Positions 28,001 through 40,700 of a stretch of 64,000 bases of DNA are shown here, in pieces. The number at the start of each line of letters is the position of its first letter. The first letter of the stretch is position 1. Below the pieces are notes generated by a model that was not told where the DNA came from, searched no databases, and saw nothing but the letters and a program-made list of their open reading frames with translations. The stretch is from contig NC_026658.2 in assembly GCF_000004075.3 (NCBI RefSeq), positions 1,054,001 through 1,118,000 on the forward strand. Reading direction: 5' to 3'. The stretch is from Cucumis sativus. Taxonomy: Eukaryota > Streptophyta > Magnoliopsida > Cucurbitales > Cucurbitaceae. The position numbers were made by a program, and so were the translations under genes.

Positions 28001-31000
28001 TATATATATATATATTGACATTTTTCTCTAAATTTTAAAAGCCTATTACACATTTTGACAATTAAGTAATATATTTTCATAAATATAACAAAATAAAAAA
28101 AATACATAAACCCCGTAATTTTTTTATTACTCCAAGTTTGCCCTTCATTTTCATCTTTTTTTTTTTTATTTTTATTTGATTTTTCTATCATTTTTCTTTT
28201 TCCTCGCATTTTCTTTATTCTCTTCTGATGTGATTTTTTTTTATATATTTTTTTTGAAATCATGATTTTTGTTTTATCGTACATTTTATATTTTTTCCAA
28301 AGTGTTATTTGGTTTCATGTCTACCAAATATAAAAGATTATGAAACAAAAATTATTGGATATTGATATATAATCATTTAGAAAAATTATATATATATAGA
28401 AATGATCCCGTAGCAAATAATTCTTAAAAAATTCGTAACAAATCTGATCGTTTATCATCATGTAAACGACAATGATACTGTAAAAAAATTAGATTTGACC
28501 TAATCTAAACAATTCTATACGAATATTGAAAAAAAAAATCCGCTTAGATTTTAATAGTCAAATCTAGACGATAATCTTTAAAAAAAATCGCGTTGACTTG
28601 ATTTTTTTTTTTTTGTATTTTCGAAATTGTCTAAGCATAAATAATTTGCAATTTGTTATATTTTTTTAAAAAAAATGCCTAGAGAAAAATCCACATGGAT
28701 ATTATTTTTTATGGAAATTTATGTGAAATTTTATTTCAATAGATTTTTAAAAAGTTATATGTGACTTAGGATACGTCACATAACATTATCAAATAATACA
28801 TTGAAGTTCTTTTTTAGGTAAAGTTTGACCAATGGGTCTCCATCTCTAATAAACTCTAAACCTACCTTTCTTTTGTTTGTGCTCATCAATTAATTCATAT
28901 ATTTCTAAAATCTTTATCTTCGTTTTTCCAACATATTTTCAACTTCTATTTTATTTTAATATTTTTATACTTTCAAAACGTCCACTTTCATCCAATTTTC
29001 TATAAGTGATCATAAAATAAACAATACTAAACAAAATATAAAAACTTAATTGTCCAAAGTTCAAAATGTAAAGTACACGATAAACAATTATCAAAAATAT
29101 AAAAACAAACCTTAATAAAAAAATTAAAATTTAAAAAGTAAAATAGTACTTAACCCGATCATTATTATTTTAATAATACAAAAACAAACTATTTATCATT
29201 TATATAAAAAAAAAAAAAAAAACTTGATTACATATTTTTTTTCATACCACCATTATATTTTTCTTATTTTTGATGGTAGACCTTTTTTTTCCTTTTTTAA
29301 TATAGACCATAACTTTAATAGAGTGCATTAAGTGTCTAAAGTACAATCAACAAGATGCCATTATGGCAATTCGTCACCCTCACCATATTTTATATTTTTG
29401 CATAATTAATGTAGCTTCAAATTAATCTTCTAAACAGGATACAAGCTTTTTTCTCTTCTAAAAGAATAATTTATATTTCTCATCATACAAAAATCCCCTA
29501 ACACTGTTTTAAATATATAATTTGAAATTTAGTTTATGTGTAAACAAAATTCTAAAAAATCATGAGACCAAAACTTTAAAAACTATATATCTATTCCTAT
29601 CCTTTCCTCTAGGAAAAAAAAAAGGGGTAAAGAGACAGTGTCTTTTGGGGAGAAAAAACTTTAGTAATTAAAATAAATATAAAATTGGGTAAAGTAAATA
29701 GATGATACATAGTTTGTTTTTAACATATAGTTTTTTTGTTGGAGTGATTTTGAAGAAACATGGTGTTAATGGTAGAAGAAAATGATTTAAATTGGTTTTA
29801 AAAGTGAATTAAAGAATTTAGAAATAGTTTAGTGATTGGGTGAAACAATGAATGAAAAGATTGAAATATAAAAATAACAAAAATAAAATATGATTTGACA
29901 TTAGAAAAGGGTTGGGATAGAGATGTCTCTCTCACATGGGATGTGATAAATAATGGAAGGCTTAGGTTAAGGTTAAACATTTTTGACAGAAAAATAGTAC
30001 AACTTTTTGCTTACCTTTCTTTTTATTATTATTTTTTTCTACATTTAATGCCAACTATTTCTTTTTTAATAAATTAATTCCACTTTCTTCCCTCTCCACA
30101 TTTTCCCCCTTCCATTTTCATTTAAAAACATATTCATCTTAAATTGGAAATAATCTTCTTTTGAAAAAACTAAAATCTAAAGTAAAATTAGATTCTCCAT
30201 TTTCTTACCTTAGTGAAGATAATTAGTATCCAATTTATTGAAGTATGTTGGAATTAAATACATTTAATATCAAAAAGGATATTCTCTAAACTTATTGTCA
30301 TCTTAAAAGTTAACACTTTCATCACTTTCTCTTGCAATTGTGAATTGAATATTATAGTGAGCCCTTTAGTATTTACAAAAATAGATTGATATGACATACA
30401 ATGAGGGAAGGTTGTATGGAAAAGATAATATAAACACATTTTTTCCAAAACTATATTTACAACACAACATATTCTATATTGAAAAAATGCAGACGTAGTA
30501 TGAGTTCTACCTATCTATTATGTAATTTGTCGTATGATTTACTTTTAAAAAATAAATTATTTTATTTATAGAGAAAAAATGGATGCATGCAATAGACATT
30601 GTCTATACTGTAATTAATTATCGGTCTTATATATTAAAGAGAATGTCATTTCAAGAAAAATACGTGTTACCTCGTTGTTTATTTCTCTAATTATTTTTAA
30701 GTTAAAAGAATAAACTATATTTTATTTATCAATATGTACACTTTTATATTCATGTCAATTTTATGATTGTACTTCAAATATTATTTATATATATTTTTTC
30801 ATTAGTGTACTTTATAAGTTATTAAATTCCAATGGTCCTATTACCAATAAATGATATCAAATGTTTGCAAGCGACATAAATGTCCATTGATGTGATACTA
30901 TTATAGTCAATATTTTTTTTTATAATTCATTAATGGTAAAGGACTATTCAAATTCATGAATTGGAGGTGGGGAAAACTCCAAATTGAGATTTCTAAAAAA

Positions 31001-32179
31001 AAAGAAAGAAAATTTGAGAAAATTTTGGTTGAATTATGAAACAGACTACTTATTCCAAATTTGTATACTTTCAATTCACCTTAAATTTTATTATATAAGT
31101 GATCGTTTTAGTTCCTTTAATTTCATTTGAAAAGAGAGAAGTTACCACTTTTAAATTTTTTATAAGTAAAACGAACCAAATTTGAGAGTAAAATGAATTA
31201 AGGTGGAAAGCATGTGCACTATAACACTTTTAAAAAAAAAAATAGCAACTAAAATGTAGTAAAATACAAATATTTAATATTTAAAATCTAATCTTAAAAT
31301 TAGTATTTCCAATTTGATTATCAATATGGTTTTATTAAAATATATAGATTTTAAGAATGACATTTAATCTTTATTTTTAAACACTTATAAACATATTGAT
31401 GTAGTTTATGATTACATGGAGCACAATGCTTTATTTATATGGATTCATAAATGTCTATTGAGTTAATTATTTGAAGCTATTCAAGTTTCTACATCTATAT
31501 AGCTTATTTATAAATAATCAATAAAAGTCATAACCATAAGATTTATGATTGAATTTAACCATTAAATGTTGTGGGGTCTTAAAGTCCACCATATATTTTT
31601 TTAAATAAAAATTAAGCTATATTTTTAGTCACTCAACTTTGTAAAATATGTTTATTTGATTTATATATTTAAAGTTTCACATCATTTTTAGTTTACACGT
31701 TTAAAAAATATGGGTATTTTTTTTCTTATAGATTTGGAGACAAAAATATATATTTTGAAGACTTATATATTTTCCAAAACTTGAAGATAAGAGGGTTATT
31801 GGGTAATTTTTTATTTGAAAATAAGAATGTACAATAATATATTTGAAGGTTAAAATTTTATATAAAGCAGTTTAATATATTCATATATATATATATAGAT
31901 AGATATCAGAACGGAACCATTTTTGTTATTCAACAAATAAACATTTCACAAATTCACACAACCTACCCTATTTAATATTTACATAATTTGATGATCTATT
32001 CTAGGAATATTTTTAAAGAAGTATATAAAAAACAAACTACTTACATTTCATTAAAAAAATCACCCCCACTTTACTCCTCTTTTTACTTATTTATTTTGCA
32101 TTCGAAAAAATGTAAAATAGAAATGGTAAAAACGTCGAATAATGAATATAAAAAGATGAGTTGAATCAATGTGACCTAT
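25051..32179. other. Gene desert, continued
   Basis: No supported gene in about 7 kb. An ATT repeat lies at about 25312-25335. Lys-rich or Phe-rich short frames (26185-26391, 27952-28284) are products of poly-purine and poly-pyrimidine tracts. No transposase, reverse transcriptase or structured RNA is recognisable. Confidence 0.5.
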
Positions 32180-32180
32180 A

Positions 32181-32221
<41 letters not shown>
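32180..32221. repeat. (AAT)14 microsatellite
   Basis: About 14 perfect AAT units. A few bases downstream (32233-32260) is a degenerate GACT tetranucleotide array (CTGACTGATTGACTGACTAA and so on). Confidence 0.9.
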
Positions 32222-32223
<2 letters not shown>

Positions 32224-35200
32224 GAGAAGGCGCTGACTGATTGACTGACTAACTGACTGAAAAAGGATCCAACAATCTCATAGAGAAAGATGAATATTTC
32301 AATCGTACGGTTCTCACTAACCCCCAACGATATGAAATCTACCTACGCCCGCACCAGATTATTTTCAATTTTATATTCTTTTAATTTTTGTTCCCCCACT
32401 TTTATCATTTAATTTTTAGGAGAAAAAGAAAAGAAAAAAAAGAAAGCCGTCTGGGTCCCAGCTGTGAGAAAGTCGTCCGGTCACTTTTGTTCCCTTGTCA
32501 GTAATTCGTGCAACCACGCGCCTTCAAGGAGCGTTTTTACGTTGTCGGCCTTTCCTTTCCTTTTCTTTTCTTTTCTTTTTTTTTGAAAAATTAAAAAAGA
32601 AAAAATTTGAGAGTACAATTCTTCAGCCTCTCTTTTTAATGTTGTCTGTTCGGCACGAATGTTAAATAATATATAATAATTCATAAATCAATATTATTAT
32701 TTTCTTCATTTTATGGAAATTCCATATTCATTTTCATTACCAATTCTATTTAGTTCTAAATTAGTTTAGATACTTTTCATACCTGTCACCCCCAACCATA
32801 TACTATTATAACTAAAATTAAAATAGGTTAACTCCAAACATGAACTATTATAATCCAACTATAATAACTAACTTCTTATCCAAAATACCTCTTTAGGCAT
32901 TAAAAAGTCTTACATATTTACTATCTATACGTGTTGTTGTTGAATAACATATTTATGTTTGTTGTTAATAGATAATTTCTACTCAATCAATGATAGATGA
33001 CTTTCATTAATATATATGAGAACTATTTGAGTATTCTCAATCTTACGATAAAAAGTAAAAATTTAAATGAAACCTTGCTTAAAATTCTCGAAAAAGAAAA
33101 TTATTAAATTTTAAATAGATGGTAAATCATGAAAGAGGAGACTGTATTATTGACAACTTTTCTAAAACAATATTTTTTTTAGAGAGAAACCTTATTATAT
33201 TTATGTATACATTTTCTAGGTTTGCAAGTAGTGAATTAATTAAAAAACATTAAAAATTTTAGTTAAAAAAAGATATGTACCAAAACTTAAGTAGATGGAT
33301 ACATGCAAATTTTATATAATATTTAATAAAATCGATTTTTTCGTAAAAGGAAATATTTGCATAGAGATTAATAGAGCATCCCTCAAATTAATATCTCCAT
33401 ACAAAATGGAACCACTAGCTATCTTGAAGAAAAAGAAAAAGAAGTATATTGGAAAACATTAGTTTGAAATTTATATAATTGAAGAAAGGTGTAAATTAAT
33501 AATTCCACGTGGGAAATAATAAATGTTAATCGAGGGGTGCTTTTAAAGTATGATCACATATTTTCTACTCCCACGTCCTTAAACCGTACACGTCTACCAA
33601 AAAAAAAACTCATACTTCCCCCACTGACAGCCAACTAATATGCATATTAAGTTAATATATATATATGTATATAAACAAACATGTATTATTGATATGAATA
33701 TATATATTATGTTGTATAGAGATATAGTGATCAAAGTGTTGTATTTGACCAATTGTCTCTTACCTTTTCGTTAATGATTTAAAGGGGAGAGCTTCCTTAT
33801 CAATTAATATAGTATATTAAATCTGAATCATCATCACGTTTTGTTTGCGTTATATTTTGTAATTTTTCGTCAACTCAACTAAGTAAAAATAGAATATACG
33901 ATACATCTTCTTTTCTTTCTTTTGGTAAAAAATGATCATATGAGAAAATTAATGAAACGAAAAAAAATCTAGTTGAATTTCACTTTTGACATATAAGACA
34001 AGTCAATTTTGTTGATTCCTAACCATGCAAACTTAGTTGTCGAGAGAATTGATACTATAAGTGATCTTGAAATTAGGGTCCAAGAAATATTTCTTTGTGA
34101 TTGTAATATCTTATACACACAAACATATTTTCGGTTCGTGGTTTTTTCTCTTGTTTAAACTCTTTCCGTTTTAATTACTATGTTTCGATTTTTTTGCTAA
34201 GTTTTTATTGTAAGCACTGTAATCCTAACTACACATATATGAAATCCGTACCACTTTCGTTTAGTAAACATTTGATTTTTGTTTTTGAAAATCAAACATA
34301 TGTGCATGTAACCTATAAATAGAAAAGAAAAACACAAAATAACAATTCTACGTCAATAAAAAAATACACCCTCATAACTACAAATCAATATTTCTATTGA
34401 TTTAAAATTTAAAATTTAAAATTTTAATTCATAAAATTATTAGCTATTAGTCCATATAAAGTAACTCAAAATCATATATGAATAATAATCATTCTTCCTC
34501 CCAAGATCTACCAAGAATAATTATATAACTATTCTTCTTAGTTGAAGGGATTTAAATAATAAAACTCCAAACTCTACGGGAATGAATTAATTTCCTAACA
34601 TGCAAACAAAAAAGAAAAAGAAAAAGAAAAAAAAAAGCAGTCTATTTTATTGTATATCATAAATCCAATATGTACGTGTTGTAACAAGCTATAAATTTAA
34701 TTAGTTAATTTCTAAATACAATACGGTAAATTTGAAACTCAGTACTGTATTTTAAAACTTCATGTATATGTTATAATTCCATTTATATGCTTTTTTTTTG
34801 TTAAAATTTTAATTTAACGTGATTTAGTTCAGATCAATTAAAGTTATTGAGTCATTTTATTAATGTTATTAAATGTGAAGGTACAAAAAAATAAATTAAA
34901 ACGAATCTTTAGAAACTAAAAAGGCTCTTATTATTATTGTTAATTTTTTTAACAAAACGTATCTTTATCTTAAATTGTTGAACAAAACCTAACAAATACC
35001 TAAAAATTCTCAACTACTACCTAAATTCATGCTCCAACAACGAAGACATAATAAGAAGCAATCAAACTAAAATTTGAATTTTGTTTAACACTTATCTTTT
35101 CTAAAACCGATCATTACGCCCTAATACAAAATAATTATACGAATTTCTAATTCTAAAAACAAAAACAATTTTTTTTTAATCAATACAAGGAAAAGAGAAA

Positions 35201-35279
35201 TAAGATAAAAGAATAAAATGGAATTGTTTTAAAAAAAATGTTAACCAATCAGAAATGAAAAGGCTTGAAAATAATTTAA
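32222..35279. other. Gene desert, last part
   Basis: No supported gene. The stretch 32290-32555 is distinctly less AT-rich, with CGTACGG, CGCCCGC, a GGGTCCCAGCTGTG patch and ACCACGCGCC. It could be an orphan promoter or a diverged repeat. A 67-residue minus frame (32481-32684) crosses it but shows no known domain. The remainder is AT-rich with a TA repeat near 33655-33675. Confidence 0.45.
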
Positions 35280-35830
35280 GGCAGAAAAAAAGAAAAGGAA
35301 AAAACGTACGTAGTGCTGGAAAGGAAGAAGGGGACCCAGCGGGAGTTGTATTAATACCAAAAGAGCCCCTAGTGATAATTGATAATTGCAAATTAGGGTA
35401 GGGGATGAGAAATGAAAAAAGAAGAAAGAACGATATAAGGGTGAGATGTTGGGATGTGAAGAGAAGAAGAAAATGGTAAGTAAGTTAGCGTCTCGCAATG
35501 ATGAAGCGTAATACTGTATCACGTGATATAATAAGTAACGCATCTCATGGAGTGGGTCCCATGGCAGGGTGTGTAATTTTTTCACAAATCTGAGGGCCAA
35601 ATTTCGGGGGTCCCTCTCCCGAGAAATCTTGTCGTTTATTGGGGGATCTGAACGACTATTTATTTTATTTCATTTTAGTTTTTAACTTTTTTGGAATTTT
35701 GGAAGCCGGGTGGGGAGCCACTCATAATTAGCCGCCACCGTTCGATGCGGCGGAGTGTTCATTTTAAATTGGTTGACATTTTAATCCAACGGTTTGGATA
35801 CTTTCTACACCTCTGGATCAGATCCATCTT
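35280..35830. promoter_or_regulatory. Distal upstream island of the TPL gene
   Basis: A GC-elevated stretch 1.1-1.6 kb upstream of the TPL TATA box. It carries a perfect G-box in TCACGTGA (CACGTG at 35520-35525), GGGTCCCATGG, GCCGCCACC and a CGATGCGGCGGAG patch, all unlike the flanking AT-rich DNA. It is most easily read as distal promoter or enhancer sequence, but could include an unannotated non-coding first exon. Overlapping minus-strand frames (35176-35600) have no recognisable domain. Confidence 0.3.
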
Positions 35831-36891
35831 ACTTTTCACAATTTTATTTTTCTCAAACTCAAAAATATTATGCTAAATTTTCTATTCTTCTTTTACGTCC
35901 AATTAACAAATTTGTTCTAGTTTCTTTCTGTCTATTTTCTTTTTCCCTTTTTCACTCTTCCCCTGTTCTAGAGAGTTGACTGATATAATTCACTAGATCC
36001 AAATAATTTAAAAGCAAACATTTACGAACTTCACTCTCCACTCTACACTTTACAACTCTTTATACTACATTAGTTCATCTCTTATCCCAATCACTTCTTA
36101 AATAGTTGGTGGGTCGATTCCATTGTGTCTGTTTTGTGTTTATCTATTCATGACACCGAGTTTTTTTTTTTTAAATATGTTTTATTGCTGTTTTTAGATG
36201 ACAACAAATGATTGAATTTCCATTTCCTAGATAAGTTATTGGTAATTATTGTTTATTTTAACCTAACTAAAAAACTTATTAATTAATTTAAACATTTTTC
36301 ACGTAAAATCTATAACTTTGAGGCATTTGGTTATTGTTGATTAGAATAAAAAGGATAAAAATCTATATTTAAAAATAACAAAGATTCCCATTTGAAAGTT
36401 CTAAGATTTTTGTTCTAATTTTACTAAAAAAAAAGAGCCTAGATTAGGTACTTTTTTTTTAGTTCAACCTAGATTTAGGTAATCGGGTTAAAAGATTTAA
36501 TTTTGTTTTAATGAGAAGGAAAGTTTCAATAATACATAAATATAACACTATAATTATTAAGATTTGGATTAATTTCTTATTTTAAAAATTAATATTGAAT
36601 TTAAAGAAAAGACTTGTTTGTTTGTTTGTTAATTTATTTTTTTCCAGTCAAAATTTAATAAGTACTTTGCCATTATTAGTAAATATAAATACAGGAGCTT
36701 AAGAAATTCCGCGCCGATGAAGTCGACAAAGTTCAAGCCGGCTAAGTAGGGCCCACAAAGAAAATGCACTTATTAGAAATCGCAACTGTAGTTATAATTG
36801 ATAGCTTATCAAAATTTAAATAATTTTTTGGTTATTTTATCCATTGATAAGTAACTGTGCTTATCATCTGCTTTAGCTGTCTCCTGGTCCC

Positions 36892-36900
36892 TATATAAAA
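36892..36900 (+). promoter_or_regulatory. TPL: TATA box of the TPL gene
   Basis: TATATAAAA lies about 25-35 bases before the GA-rich 5' UTR. About 185 bases further upstream are a TTCCGCGCC stretch resembling an E2F site (about 36707-36715) and a GGGCCCA element (about 36749-36755). Confidence 0.55.
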
Positions 36901-36924
36901 TCACCATTTCTGCAAGTTCATGTA

Positions 36925-36932
36925 TTTTTCTT

Positions 36933-36964
<32 letters not shown>

Positions 36965-37745
36965 AAGAGAGAGATAAGCTTAGGAGAGAGAAAAGAAGAA
37001 GAAGGAGAAGAAGAAGAAGAAGAGGAAGAAAAGAGTGAAAGTCTTCATTCTTAGAGAGAGAAAAACAAGAGAGAGAAAGCTTCTCTAAGCTCTCTCTCTG
37101 TTTCTGAGTTTCTGTTTTTTTGTTCTCTGAACCAACCCTTCTATGTTTGTTCTTGTTTTGTTTTCAAGGTATGAACAATCTCTCTCTCTCTCTCTCTTTT
37201 TTCTTTTTTTTTTTCTCTCTATTTCTCTCTCTCTGTTCGTCGAATCTATTACTTTAAAGATAATTTCCCCTTTTTTGTTTATTTTTTTTTCTGGATTTGT
37301 AATTTTTTTTTTCTTTTTATGCTTGACCTGTTAACCATCCTTTCTCTCTCCATTATATGCTCTTTTGCATCTTCGATTCTCGTAGGGTTTAAAGCCGCTT
37401 TCTCTCTCTGTATATAGAAAACCCTAAAATTATTTTTACTTTTGGCCCAATTTTAGTTCCTAGCAATATGTCTCTCAGCTAATTCTTGTCGAAATCTATC
37501 TACCCTTTTCGATTTTTTGTTGTATCTATTGTGTTAGTTGTTGGAGGTAAATTTCTTTTGGCATCGTGTTCTGATTTTTCGGTTAAAGGAAACAAAATTT
37601 GACTGCCCCCCCCTTTTTTTTTGTTTTTCCTGTTTGATTCTTTAGGTATTTTGTTCGATCTCTCTCATATATCTCTGTTTGTTTTTTTATTTTCCAGATC
37701 TAGCGGTTTTTTCTGCTCATACTGATAAAAACGGAGGTGGTAGTG
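36925..37745 (+). other. TPL: TPL 5' UTR with leader intron
   Basis: The inferred leader exon runs from about 36925 to 37168 and is dominated by GA and AAG repeats. A likely intron runs from GT at 37169 to AG at 37697, with pyrimidine-rich sequence, ending 48 bases before the ATG. The GA-repeat leader is a possible target for GAGA-binding (BPC-type) factors. The exact transcription start is inferred from the TATA position. Confidence 0.5.
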
Positions 37746-40700
37746 ATGTCGTCCCTCAGTAGGGAGCTGGTGTTCTTGATCTTACAGTTTCTCGATGAGG
37801 AAAAATTTAAGGAGACAGTTCACAAGTGGGATATTTTAGTTCTTTTTTATTTTTGGGATGACTTTTTTTTTTGGATTAATTTGTGTTTTAGAATTTTGGT
37901 GCTTAAATTTGCAGCATTAATTGCTTTATTTTCCATAATAGGCTTGAGCAGGAATCTGGGTTTTTCTTCAATATGAAATATTTTGAGGATGAAGTGCATA
38001 ATGGGAACTGGGATGAAGTTGAGAAATACCTCTCTGGTTTTACGAAAGTAGATGATAATCGATATTCAATGAAAATATTTTTTGAGATTAGGAAGCAGAA
38101 GTATCTCGAGGCATTGGACAAGTAAGCTCACATTTTCCATTTTGATGGCATTCTCTGCTTGTAAATTTGAACTTACCTCTCCTTGGTTCCATTTTTAGTT
38201 AGATTATTTCTTTTCATTTCCTTTTTCCTCTTTGTTTGCAATTGTACAGGCATGACCGCTCCAAGGCGGTAGATATTTTAGTAAAGGACTTAAAAGTTTT
38301 TTCCACGTTTAATGAAGAACTTTTCAAGGAGATTACTCAGCTTTTGACGCTTGAGAATTTTAGGTATGACATTACATCAATAGGATATGATTTTTGCTGA
38401 AGAGCTAGTTGGTAATGTGCTGCCTTATTATTAGGGAAAATGAACAACTGTCCAAGTATGGTGATACGAAGTCTGCACGAGCAATTATGTTGGTTGAGTT
38501 GAAGAAGCTAATTGAAGCAAATCCTTTATTCCGTGATAAACTGCAGTTTCCTCACCTTAAAAACTCAAGATTGCGTACTCTTATTAATCAAAGGTGATTT
38601 GTCCTGCATTCCTAGTTTTTATTCCCCCAATTGTTGCAATTCGAGAAATTGCCCCATTTTGTGCGTGCCCCTCACCCCCAATACAATCACATTTTTTGCT
38701 TAATGAAAATTTAGCTTTCTAGGAATCAAGATGTGAATTATTAACTTCTGTCACTACTAACATTTTTCTTGTTCTAAGGACTCGAAACATAAGTGAAGCA
38801 CTAAATCAAATTGTAATTGCAGCTTAAATTGGCAGCATCAGCTTTGTAAAAACCCTAGACCAAATCCAGATATTAAAACCCTCTTTGTGGATCATTCTTG
38901 TGGACAACCAAATGGTGCTCGGGCTCCTTCTCCTGCAAACAATCCACTTCTTGGTTCCTTACCCAAACCTGGAGGTTTTCCTCCTCTTGGTGCTCATGGG
39001 GTGGGTTATCTTTTGTAACTGTTAACCTCGTTTACATTGTCAAAGTATCTTAACATGCATCTTAAAGAATTGTATTTTTCTGTTCAGCCTTTTCAGCCCA
39101 CGGCAGCACCTGTTCCAGCACCTCTTGCTGGTTGGATGTCTAATCCCTCAGCTGTTACTCATCCTGCAGTTTCTGGTGGAGGTGCCATTGGTCTTGGTGC
39201 TCCATCTATCCCGGGTAAGTTGATTTCTTCCTGTGCATTTGAGTGCTATATAATAGCTTTTGTCTAACATGCTGATGTAAGCTACTATGAGGGTCTAGTA
39301 TGATTGTGGTTTTATTTTATTTTATTGGCCAGCTGCTTTGAAACATCCGCGGACTCCTCCAACTAACCCTTCTGTAGAATACCCTTCTGCTGACTCTGAT
39401 CACGTTTCTAAAAGGCCAAAACCTATGGGGATGTCTGATGAGGTGATTTAGTTTTTTCTTAATTTTATATTCATGATCATAGTCCAAACTCCTGGAATGT
39501 CGCATCTATGTACAACTTACCGTTTTGTTCTTGCTGCCTCTTTTTTCATATAATGAAGGTTAATCTACCAGTTAATGTTCTGCCAGTATCATTTACTGGT
39601 CATGGTCATGCCCAAAATTTTAATGCCCCAGATGATTTGCCGAAGACTGTTATGAGAACACTGAATCAAGGATCAAATCCAATGAGCATGGATTTCCATC
39701 CGATCCAACAAACTCTGCTTCTTGGTATATATCAATTTATTTTGTACCATTTATTATTTTTAAACCACCAACGGAATAATGTCACTGTAGATGGTATACT
39801 TCTCTATTTCGGTATCCCTATAAGTAATGACAAATATGAAGAAAATTTTCTTTTCAGTTGGCACAAATGTGGGCGAAATAGGGTTGTGGGAAGTCGGATC
39901 TAGGGAGAGACTTGTTTCAAAGAATTTTAAAGTCTGGGATCTCAATGCATGTTCAATGCCCTTGCAGGTATTTTGTGTAAACTAATATCGCAGATAACAT
40001 CTTATCTCAATTAGTGAAATCTGAGTTTATCTTGATGATTTCCAGGCAGCTCTAGTTAAAGAGCCCGATGTATCGGTAAACCGTGTTATTTGGAGCCCTG
40101 ATGGTTCTTTATTTGGTAAGACTGTATGTTTTCTTGTAAATTTTATGTTAACAAAGTAAGCACTGTTTGCTGAATAAACGTTGATCTGGTATAGGTGTTG
40201 CCTATTCGAGGCACATTGTTCAAATATACTCCTATCATGGGGGTGATGACATGCGACAGCATCTGGAGGTGTGTATGATTAAGAGCATTGTATCTATTGT
40301 GCACTCTTCCCATCTTTTAGTATGACACCGAAATTTGTGAATCAGATTGATGCTCATGTTGGTGGAGTTAATGATCTAGCATTCTCCAATCCCAATAAAC
40401 AACTTTGTGTCATAACATGTGGTGATGACAAGACCATTAAAGTAAGTAATTTTTTGTCTTATTTAGGTCATTTGAAGAATGGAAGAGGGCTATTTTTTTG
40501 CTGAAAACCTTTTTTTCCCTTTTTGATGTTGTTAGGTCTGGGATGCTGGCAATGGTGCAAGACAATATATATTTGAAGGCCACGAAGCTCCTGTTTTCTC
40601 TGTTTGCCCTCACTACAAGGAAAATATTCAGGTTTGCCCTTGATGTGCAACTTGAGTATTCGTGAGACTGCTTGATGGATATTCTGCCTAATCTGCTACA

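Noticed and set aside
27952..28284. A 110-codon minus-strand Lys-rich frame in the desert
   Set aside because: Its composition is explained by poly-A/poly-T tracts; no domain, no gene-like base composition.
35241..35600. A 119-codon minus-strand frame upstream of TPL
   Set aside because: Crosses a GC-elevated promoter-like island and a poly-purine tract; no domain or start context worth trusting.
40320..40345. Alternative upstream acceptor for a TPL WD40 exon
   Set aside because: Using the TTTTAG at about 40315-40320 puts a stop codon in frame within ten codons; the acceptor at 40344-40345 keeps the conserved IDAHVGGVND in phase.
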